In this document: positions 1 through 5,034 of the stretch, one piece after another
Numbering within the stretch: position 1 is the first letter of the stretch
Layout: every line of letters starts with the position of its first letter
NCBI GenBank assembly: GCA_003222755.1
Contig: QHXA01000242.1
Span: 1-5,034, forward strand
Origin: Acidobacteriota bacterium
GTDB taxonomy: Bacteria > Acidobacteriota > Terriglobia > 20CM-2-55-15
Direction: 5' to 3'
Length of the DNA: 5,034 bases
Notes under the pieces: model-generated
Seen by the model: the letters and a program-made list of their open reading frames with translations, nothing else
Database searches by the model: none
Told to the model about the DNA's origin: nothing
Position numbers and translations under genes: made by a program

Positions 1-1
1 G

Positions 2-967
2 GATGGCAATACCGCCCCGCCCGTGGTGTGTGAGAACCCACAGGGATGCAGAAGCGGCGGCGTTTTGGCTCTGCCAACCGATCCCACACTCCTGGCAACC
101 AGGTACACGGTGCCGCAGGGCACTCTTTATATGGCGCCGGGCACGCGGCCGAACCCGTACGTGTCCTACACCCAGTCCTGGTTTGGTTGGGGGACCGCCA
201 GCTATCATGCGATGAATGTGTCGGTACTCAAGCGCGCGACGCGCGGGTTGATGTTGAAAGCGAATTACAGCTTCTCGAAGGGACTGGATTTGAACTCCGC
301 TATCCTGGCGCCGTCAGGGGAAAATGAGCCGACGAACCTTGTCAGTCCTTACAATCGCCACCTGAACAAAGGAGTCGCCGCCTACAACCCCGCACACCAG
401 TTCAACACGAACTTCAGCTATCAGCTGCCGTTCGGAAGCGGACACCGCTTTGGCGGTGGCGCCAGCGGGTTGGTGAACCGTTTGATCGGGGGCTGGCAAT
501 GGAATGGGATCGCCACCGCTCAGACCGGATTTCCTTTCACGCCAACGATTGGTTTCAATAACTCCGGTACCGGCGAAGGAACGCAACCAACCGACATAGC
601 AGACAGGAATCCAAACTTCAAAGGGCCGGTGATCCTGGGGACCACGGATCACTGGTTCGACCCCCGCGCTTTCTCGATGCCGATTGCCGGCGCCTTCGGG
701 AACGCCGGACGCAGTGCGTACCGCGGCCCGGGCCTCTTCAACGTCGATACGTCTTTGTTTAAGAGGATTCCCATCCGGGAGAGCGTGACGTTGCAGTTCC
801 GCGCGGAAGCGTTCAATGTTTTGAATCACACTAATTTCGCATTCCCGAATCAGGTGGTCTTCCAGGGCAACAGCTCCAACTACAGCTATAGCGAGTCGGC
901 TGGCCAGATCACAAATACGGCCACACCCTCGCGGCAAATCCAGTTTGCGCTGAAGCTTCTGTTCTGA
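2..967 (+). CDS. Oar-like TonB-dependent receptor, C-terminal part of the beta-barrel (5' end outside window)
   Basis: The frame is open to the left edge, so this is the last 321 residues of a larger protein; family members are usually about 1000-1200 residues. The first in-frame GTG (23) is internal and not a believable start. Family signatures are visible: a GGWQWNG strand near 488-508, RGPGLFNVD at 722-748, and LQFRAEAFNVLNHTNF at 791-838, which is the penultimate barrel-strand block of Oar-like receptors. The protein ends in IQFALKLLF, and a C-terminal Phe is the usual recognition signal for the BAM outer-membrane insertion machinery. Two cysteines (codons 29-31 and 47-49) lie in what should be an extracellular loop. 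The downstream gene shares the same C-terminal blocks, so the two look like paralogs. Expected role: an outer-membrane, TonB-energised transporter of unknown substrate. The plug and N-terminal domain are not in view, so TonB dependence is inferred from the family. Confidence 0.9.
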   Translation, partial: DGNTAPPVVCENPQGCRSGGVLALPTDPTLLATRYTVPQGTLYMAPGTRPNPYVSYTQSWFGWGTASYHAMNVSVLKRATRGLMLKANYSFSKGLDLNSAILAPSGENEPTNLVSPYNRHLNKGVAAYNPAHQFNTNFSYQLPFGSGHRFGGGASGLVNRLIGGWQWNGIATAQTGFPFTPTIGFNNSGTGEGTQPTDIADRNPNFKGPVILGTTDHWFDPRAFSMPIAGAFGNAGRSAYRGPGLFNVDTSLFKRIPIRESVTLQFRAEAFNVLNHTNFAFPNQVVFQGNSSNYSYSESAGQITNTATPSRQIQFALKLLF

Positions 968-970
968 TAG

Positions 971-1031
971 GGAGTTCGAAGACAGTGAGCAATTTCTGAA
1001 GTTCAGAAATTGTTCACTGTCCTCCAACTCC
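971..1031. repeat. Long near-perfect palindrome just after the receptor stop codon
   Basis: Two 30-base arms (971-1000 and 1002-1031) are reverse complements at 27 of 30 positions, separated by one base (1001). The mismatches are 977/1025 (C-C), 980/1022 (A-C) and 989/1013, which becomes a G-U pair in RNA. The inner 20 positions of each arm (981-1000 against 1002-1021) pair throughout, counting that wobble. It starts three bases after the TGA at 965-967, so a transcript of the upstream gene would end in a very stable hairpin. No T-run follows directly; the nearest is TTTT at 1041-1044. A canonical intrinsic terminator is therefore not shown. It may act as a terminator, a 3'-end stabiliser, or be one copy of a dispersed palindromic (REP- or MITE-like) element. 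Confidence 0.85.
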
Positions 1032-1054
1032 CCATCATCCTTTTGTCCCAGCCT

Positions 1055-1078
1055 GGCGCACTTTGTAAAAAGTGCGTC
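1055..1078. repeat. Second intergenic hairpin with a GTAA loop
   Basis: The arms at 1055-1064 and 1069-1078 form a 10-bp stem: an 8-bp perfect core (CGCACTTT against AAAGTGCG), then one G-U wobble (1056/1077) and one G-C pair (1055/1078). The four-base loop GTAA (1065-1068) fits the stable GNRA tetraloop class in RNA. The heptamer CTGTCCT occurs at 1017-1023 and again at 1078-1084, bracketing the segment. The hairpin lies between the upstream palindrome and the candidate promoter of the next receptor. Function is unknown: a terminator helper, a leader structure from an upstream promoter, or a dispersed repeat are all possible. Confidence 0.65.
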
Positions 1079-1127
1079 TGTCCTGAATTAAACCCCTTCG
1101 ACCGACTCGGGCCATTGCCAACCAGGG

Positions 1128-1136
1128 TGCTATACT
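1128..1136 (+). promoter_or_regulatory. Candidate extended -10 promoter for the second receptor
   Basis: TGCTATACT matches the extended -10 form TGnTATAAT with one mismatch in the hexamer (TATACT). No good -35 box lies 16-18 bases upstream. TTGCCA at 1115-1120 is only 10 bases from the -10, which is too close. Extended -10 promoters can work with a poor -35. It would start transcription near 1143 and give a leader of about 55 bases before the ATG at 1199. Confidence 0.4.
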
Positions 1137-1187
1137 CGCCCTCACCTAAATCAGGGTACGTTATGAGCCGATTTGTTCCCCGTCAAA

Positions 1188-1195
1188 GGGAGGTG
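1188..1195 (+). promoter_or_regulatory. Ribosome binding site that sets the start at 1199
   Basis: GGGAGGTG contains the core GGAGG (1189-1193), five bases before the ATG at 1199. An in-frame ATG also exists at 1163 and would add twelve residues (MSRFVPRQREVG) ahead of the signal peptide, but it has no comparable Shine-Dalgarno sequence. The 1199 start gives a textbook Lys-Arg plus hydrophobic signal sequence, so it is preferred. The frame stays open further up to a TTG at 1010, inside the palindrome, which is not a plausible start. Confidence 0.75.
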
Positions 1196-1198
1196 GGT

Positions 1199-4100
1199 AT
1201 GAAGCGCTTTTTGACTCTTCCTCTGAGCGCAGTGCTTGTGTGTGTTCTGACCGCCACGACTTTCTGGGGTCAAGCTGTTTCGACCTCGCAAATCACCGGA
1301 ACCGTCAAGGATCAAACCGGCGCTGTGTTGCCTGGGGCCGAAGTAACAGCAACGCAAACGGAGACAAGCGCCAAACGTACCGCCGTTAGCGATGAAACGG
1401 GATCGTACATATTGACGAATCTCCCGATCGGTCCTTATCGGTTGGAAGTCAGTCTGCCGGGTTTTCGCACGTATGTTCAGACGGGCATCGTGCTTCAGGT
1501 CGGCAGCAATCCGTTGATACCTGTCGTTCTGGCGGTTGGCCAGATTTCCGAGCAGATCGAGGTTGCAGCCGATGCGGCACTCGTGGAAACCCGCAGCACC
1601 GGTGTGGGCCAGGTCATCGATAATCAGCGCGTGCTGGAATTGCCGCTCAATGGAAGACAGGCGACGGAGTTGATCTTTCTTAGTGGAATGGCGGCGCCGA
1701 GCCTTGGCGCCGGGTTGAACTCCAGAGTTCGAAATTATCCGACGACGGAGGTTGTCATAGCTGGGGGACTTTCCAATGGCATGACGTATCTGCTCGACGG
1801 AGCGTCGCACAACGATACATACAACAATCTCAATTTGCCGCTCCCATTCCCCGATGCGCTCCAGGAATTCAAGGTTGAAACGAGTGCGCTGCCCGCGCAA
1901 TACGGCCACCATTCGGCGGCCGCAATCAACGCGGTGACCAAAGCCGGAACCAACGAAGTGCACGGTGACTTGTTTGAATTCCTCCGCAATGGTGTCTTCA
2001 ACGCGCGTAACACGTTTGCCGCATCGCGCGACAATTTGAAACGGAATCAATTCGGAGGAACCATTGGCGGGCCAATCGTCAAGAACAAGCTGTTCTTTTT
2101 CGCGGGCGAGCAGGCCACGGTTATAAGATCCACGCCGGCGCAGACCATCGAATTTGTTCCCACTGCCCAGATGTTGACGGGGGACTTCACGACGATCACT
2201 TCACCGCAGTGCAACACAACCGGTCAGGTCAGTCTACGGGCGCCGTTTATGAACAACCGCATCGATCCATCGCAGTTCTCGCCCGTTGCATTGGCAATAT
2301 TGAAACAGCCCGGGTTTCCGACGACAACAGATCCATGCGGGCTGGTTAAGATTAGCCGGAAGGCAGGTTCTGACGAGTACCTCACGCTCGGTAGGATGGA
2401 TTATCAACTCAGCGACAGACACTCGCTGTTCGGCCGTTATCTCTCTGCGGTCTACAATCAGCCTTCAGACTTTGATCCGAAGAGTCTATTGGCACTCGCC
2501 AATGCCGAACTCCGATTTCGAGTGCATTCGTTCGTTCTCGGCGACACGTATTTGATCGGAAACGGAACTGTCAGCAATTTCCGCGCGACCCTGAATCGCT
2601 CGAAGATTCCGAAATCGAGCCCGCAATATTTCGACGCCAATGATGTCGGCATCAACATGTCCGTCGCCGTTCCGAAATTCATGCGCTTCGCGGTCACCAG
2701 TGGCTTCAGCATCGCCGGAACCGGCGCAACGCCGAGCACATATAACACGATTGGTTTCCAGTTCGCCGAAGACGTGAGCACGATCCGAGGCGCGCACCAA
2801 ATCGGATACGGTGTGAGCTGGATTCACGGCGAATTGAATGGCGTATCGCAGCTCAACGCGACCGCGCCCTTCACGTTCAATGGTCAGATCACGGGAATGG
2901 GCCTTGCGGACTTTATGGTCGGCCGTGCATCGGCGCTTACTCAGGGCAGCCCCTCGCTGGCCTACTACCGTCTGAATTATGTCGGCTTGTATTTTCAGGA
3001 TGCATGGAAAGCAACCTCGCGCCTCACAGTCAATGCAGGTTTGCGATGGGAACCGAGCCTGCCCGTATATTCCAAGAATGGTTACTTCGTGCACTTTGAT
3101 CCTGCTGCGTTTGCGCAGAGCAAGAGAAGCAGCGTGTACACAAATGCCCCCGCTGGTCTCAGCTTTCCCGGCGATCCAGGCTATCCCGGCAATTCTGCGA
3201 GTAACAAACGATTGGCGAATTTTGCGCCACGTGTTGGGTTAGCGTGGGATCCGAAAGGCAACGGCCAGATGTCCGTTCGTGCGGGTTACGGCATCTTCTA
3301 TGACTTACCTTCACTCAACTACTACATTGGATTCGCGCAGAGTCCGCCCTTCGGTAACAACGTCACTTATCAGAACCCACCGAGCTTCGCGAATCCTTGG
3401 CAAGGATTTCCGGGCGGCAATCCCTTTCCACGAGTCCTCACGAAGGACAGCACCTTTGTGACTTTCGGTGGCTACGAAAATATGCCCTTCAATCCGAAGT
3501 CGACGTACTCGCAACAGTGGAACCTGAGTGTCCAAAGACAGGTCGGGGCAAACTGGCTGGTTTCGACAAATTACGTGGGGACCAGCATCATCCATCTGTG
3601 GAGCGGAGACCAGATTAATCCCGCGGTGTTTTTGGGCCTGAGTCCTTGCACGCTTTCGGGAGCGACCTCGCCAATCCCCGTTTGCTCGACCACCGGAAAC
3701 ATCAACAACCGAAGGAAACTGAATCTCCAGGATCCTGTGCAAGGGCAATTCTTCGGCACCATGTCGCAACTGGATGATGGCGGAACCGGCAACTACAACG
3801 GAATGGTGATTTCGGTTCAACGGCGCCAGGCGAAAGGGGTGACGGTGCAGGCCAACTACACCTGGTCCCATTGCATCAGCGATCTTGCAGATCCCGAGCT
3901 CGCCGTTGCGGGCCAGAATTCCACAATTCCTGACAACCGTCGATATGACCGCGGGAATTGTCCGACATCGGACCGGCGGCACACATTCAGTGGGTCGACG
4001 GTGTATCAGACGCCACAATTTGCCGATCATGTATTGCGCATGCTGGCCGGTGGATGGCAAGCCACGGGGATCGTCAGACTTCGGACCGGCCCTTATCTGT

Positions 4101-4495
4101 CGGTCGTCAGCGGCTTCGATCAGGCATTGTCGGGAACGGGGAATCAAAGAGCAGTTCAACTGCTTGCGAATCCGTACTTGCCCAACAAGGGCATCGATCA
4201 TTACCTGAACCCCGCCGCATTTCGCCAGCCAGACCTCGGTACATACTCACCTCTCGGTGCGAACAACATCCTCGGGCCAGGACTCGTTCAAATCGATATG
4301 GGCCTGACGCGAAACTTCCCGATACGCGAACGGCAGAGCGTGCAATTCAGAGCTGAAGCTTTCAATCTGGCGAACCACGTCAATTTGGATCCAACGAGTC
4401 CGGGCTTGAATGCGATCAACAATGCGAACTTCGGCCGGTTTCTGGCGGCCTATGATCCAAGAATTCTACAATTCGCGCTGAAGTACGTTTTCTGA
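1199..4495 (+). CDS. Oar-like TonB-dependent receptor with N-terminal carboxypeptidase-regulatory-like domain
   Basis: A complete 1098-residue outer-membrane receptor, normal length for the family. Residues 1-26 are a signal peptide (MKRF, hydrophobic core, probable cleavage after GQA). Residues 32-113 form a carboxypeptidase-regulatory-like beta-sandwich (ITGTVKDQTGAVLPGA, ending in GFRTY and a VVLAVG strand). SEQIEVAADA at 117-126 resembles a TonB-box-type segment. The plug spans about 130-264 and carries LELPLNGR (146-153), YLLDGAS (197-203) and QEFKVETSALPAQYG (222-236). The barrel follows, with NQFGGTIGGPI (283-293), GLRWE (614-618), FAPRVGLAWDP (675-685), GGWQ (951-954), LGPGL (1025-1029) and VQFRAEAFNLANHVNL (1048-1063). 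It ends in QFALKYVF with the terminal Phe expected for BAM insertion. Expected role is energised transport across the outer membrane. The substrate is unknown: Oar of Myxococcus is linked to protein export, most relatives to uptake. The mature chain has six cysteines in three near pairs. No sign of frameshift or truncation. Confidence 0.95.
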   Translation: MKRFLTLPLSAVLVCVLTATTFWGQAVSTSQITGTVKDQTGAVLPGAEVTATQTETSAKRTAVSDETGSYILTNLPIGPYRLEVSLPGFRTYVQTGIVLQVGSNPLIPVVLAVGQISEQIEVAADAALVETRSTGVGQVIDNQRVLELPLNGRQATELIFLSGMAAPSLGAGLNSRVRNYPTTEVVIAGGLSNGMTYLLDGASHNDTYNNLNLPLPFPDALQEFKVETSALPAQYGHHSAAAINAVTKAGTNEVHGDLFEFLRNGVFNARNTFAASRDNLKRNQFGGTIGGPIVKNKLFFFAGEQATVIRSTPAQTIEFVPTAQMLTGDFTTITSPQCNTTGQVSLRAPFMNNRIDPSQFSPVALAILKQPGFPTTTDPCGLVKISRKAGSDEYLTLGRMDYQLSDRHSLFGRYLSAVYNQPSDFDPKSLLALANAELRFRVHSFVLGDTYLIGNGTVSNFRATLNRSKIPKSSPQYFDANDVGINMSVAVPKFMRFAVTSGFSIAGTGATPSTYNTIGFQFAEDVSTIRGAHQIGYGVSWIHGELNGVSQLNATAPFTFNGQITGMGLADFMVGRASALTQGSPSLAYYRLNYVGLYFQDAWKATSRLTVNAGLRWEPSLPVYSKNGYFVHFDPAAFAQSKRSSVYTNAPAGLSFPGDPGYPGNSASNKRLANFAPRVGLAWDPKGNGQMSVRAGYGIFYDLPSLNYYIGFAQSPPFGNNVTYQNPPSFANPWQGFPGGNPFPRVLTKDSTFVTFGGYENMPFNPKSTYSQQWNLSVQRQVGANWLVSTNYVGTSIIHLWSGDQINPAVFLGLSPCTLSGATSPIPVCSTTGNINNRRKLNLQDPVQGQFFGTMSQLDDGGTGNYNGMVISVQRRQAKGVTVQANYTWSHCISDLADPELAVAGQNSTIPDNRRYDRGNCPTSDRRHTFSGSTVYQTPQFADHVLRMLAGGWQATGIVRLRTGPYLSVVSGFDQALSGTGNQRAVQLLANPYLPNKGIDHYLNPAAFRQPDLGTYSPLGANNILGPGLVQIDMGLTRNFPIRERQSVQFRAEAFNLANHVNLDPTSPGLNAINNANFGRFLAAYDPRILQFALKYVF

Positions 4496-4694
4496 CCAAG
4501 ACTGGGTGTACTTCGCACACCTGGCTATGTGCCCCTCACTGACGCAATGGAGCACCTGCGCCAAAATCTCGGTTGGACTAAACCGCGCTTCCCTCCGCAA
4601 CGAGACCCACGAGTCGGACACACTCGGCACACGCAGTTTCGATCAGTTTGCCTTTGACTTACTGGCTCAAACTAAGGTAAGTCAGGATCAAAAT
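4496..4694. other. Intergenic stretch with no convincing gene
   Basis: The frame open from GTG 4506 gives a low-complexity translation with no recognisable motif and no good ribosome binding site; it runs into the small broken gene at 4695. Two short hairpins can be drawn: 4502-4524 (eight pairs, two of them wobble, seven-base loop) just after the receptor stop, and CGAGT/ACTCG at 4610-4614 and 4622-4626. Neither is followed by a T-run, so neither is a clear terminator. TTGACT at 4654-4659 looks like a -35 box, but no good -10 lies at the right distance. Confidence 0.5.
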
Positions 4695-4869
4695 ATGAGC
4701 CTCGAAATCAAACCCAATTAGGAAGTCATCGATAGGCAACGAACTGGAATTTCGGGTTATCGAACAGGCTTTCCTGCAAGCCCGCGATGAACCGGAATTT
4801 GATCAACCTGCAGACCTCGCCAAGCTCGCGCAGGAAACCGAGGTCGAGTATGAACCTCTATTGTCGTGA
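4695..4869 (+). pseudogene. Probable broken small gene, antitoxin-like start, interrupted by 22 bases
   Basis: ATG 4695 has AGGA (4684-4687) seven bases upstream and reads MSLEIKPN before TAG at 4719-4721. A different frame then reads ELEFRVIEQAFLQARDEPEF and on to EYEPLLS with a TGA at 4867-4869; it has no ATG, GTG or TTG start of its own. If the 22 bases 4719-4740 are skipped, the two parts join without a gap as a 50-residue acidic protein beginning MSLEIKPNELEFRVIEQA. That start resembles small ribbon-helix-helix or antitoxin-type proteins of the pattern M-S-L-E-I-K-P-E-L-E-x-x-I-x-E-Q-A. Such proteins are usually longer (70-90 residues), and no toxin gene follows. The 22-base segment may be a small tandem-type insertion: CAAT (4715-4718) and CAAC (4737-4740) lie 22 bases apart. 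The family assignment rests on pattern memory only. Unrelated intergenic sequence with a chance open frame is the alternative. Confidence 0.35.
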
Positions 4870-4964
4870 CGCATGTCGGCAAGTGCAAGGCGAGAAATAC
4901 ACTACTGTTTCTCCAACGCACGGCCGACGCGCCGGATCGTCGTTTGTGACATCGTTTTAGAACT

Positions 4965-4970
4965 GGGGGG
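4965..4970 (+). promoter_or_regulatory. Possible G-rich ribosome binding site for the gene at the right edge
   Basis: A run of six G bases lies five bases before GTG 4976 and eleven before ATG 4982. It could pair with the CCUCC end of 16S rRNA, though less specifically than GGAGG. Its spacing favours the GTG start. Confidence 0.3.
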
Positions 4971-4975
4971 TTTCT

Positions 4976-5034
4976 GTGAGCATGCAAGACACGTTCACTT
5001 ACGATACTCTTAATAAAAAGGGGGGCGGCACCAA
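4976..5034 (+). CDS. Start of an unrecognised gene, cut off by the window edge
   Basis: From GTG 4976 the frame reads VSMQDTFTYDTLNKKGGGT (initiator Val read as Met) and is still open at the edge; ATG 4982 is the alternative start two codons in. The nearest upstream stop in this frame is TAG 4958-4960, so the gene must begin between 4961 and here. The G6 run at 4965-4970 is suitably spaced for the GTG. A short polar N-terminus with a Lys-Lys-Gly-Gly-Gly stretch is visible, and no signal peptide in the part seen. That would suit a soluble protein or the cytoplasmic tail of a single-pass membrane protein, such as a TonB-like energy transducer next to receptors, but nothing here proves either. 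Too little is present to assign a function. Confidence 0.45.
   Translation, partial: MSMQDTFTYDTLNKKGGGT

Noticed and set aside
314..1027. Minus-strand open frame of 237 codons opposite the first receptor
   Set aside because: It is antisense to a gene with clear family motifs, has no recognisable domain, and begins inside the palindrome. It is a shadow of codon bias on the real strand.
1010..1198. Upstream extension of the second receptor to TTG 1010
   Set aside because: The added residues fall in the palindrome, hairpin and promoter region and would bury the signal peptide. ATG 1199 has a strong, well-spaced ribosome binding site.
1151..2050. Minus-strand open frame of 299 codons over the receptor N-terminus
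   Set aside because: Opposite the signal peptide, beta-sandwich and plug of the real gene, with no motif and no ribosome binding site noted.
3311..4201. Minus-strand open frame of 296 codons inside the second receptor
   Set aside because: Long but antisense to well-supported barrel sequence, with an arginine-rich, motif-free translation typical of shadow frames.
4502..4524. Hairpin after the second receptor as an intrinsic terminator
   Set aside because: The stem has two wobble pairs, a seven-base loop and no T-run after it, so terminator function is not supported.
4757..4987. Minus-strand open frame of 76 codons near the right edge
   Set aside because: Arg-, His- and Pro-rich translation without motifs, overlapping both the broken small gene and the start of the right-edge gene on the other strand.
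4873..5013. Plus-strand frame of 46 codons beginning MSASARRE
   Set aside because: No convincing ribosome binding site, no recognisable motif, and it overlaps the better-placed gene start at 4976 in another frame.

Overview
The window looks like ordinary chromosomal sequence from an acidobacterium-like organism. The basis is two large head-to-tail genes of the Oar-like, carboxypeptidase-regulatory-domain TonB-dependent receptor family, which is strongly expanded in soil Acidobacteriota (Solibacter/Bryobacter-type lineages). The taxonomic call is an inference from gene family and moderately GC-rich codon use; no rRNA or marker gene is present.

Layout, left to right, all on the + strand. (1) 2-967: the C-terminal part of an Oar-like outer-membrane beta-barrel protein whose 5' end lies outside the window. 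(2) 968-1198: an intergenic block with a 30-bp-arm, near-perfect palindrome (971-1031) starting three bases after the stop codon, a second 10-bp hairpin with a GTAA loop (1055-1078), a candidate extended -10 promoter (1128-1136) and a strong Shine-Dalgarno sequence. (3) 1199-4495: a complete 1098-residue Oar-like receptor with signal peptide, N-terminal beta-sandwich, plug with the LPLNGR motif, and barrel ending in Phe. (4) 4496-4694: a stretch with no convincing gene. (5) 4695-4869: a probable broken small gene. It reads MSLEIKPN and then stops, but skipping 22 bases restores a 50-residue reading frame resembling the start of small antitoxin-type proteins. (6) 4976-5034: the first codons of a further gene running off the right edge.

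The two receptors share clear C-terminal similarity and are probably diverged paralogs. Both are expected in the outer membrane, taking up (or possibly exporting) an unknown substrate using TonB-ExbBD energy. No substrate-processing enzyme, regulator or SusD-like partner is visible, so the substrate cannot be named. I did not find a convincing new multi-gene system. The items most worth checking are the two intergenic palindromes and the 22-base interruption in the small gene.
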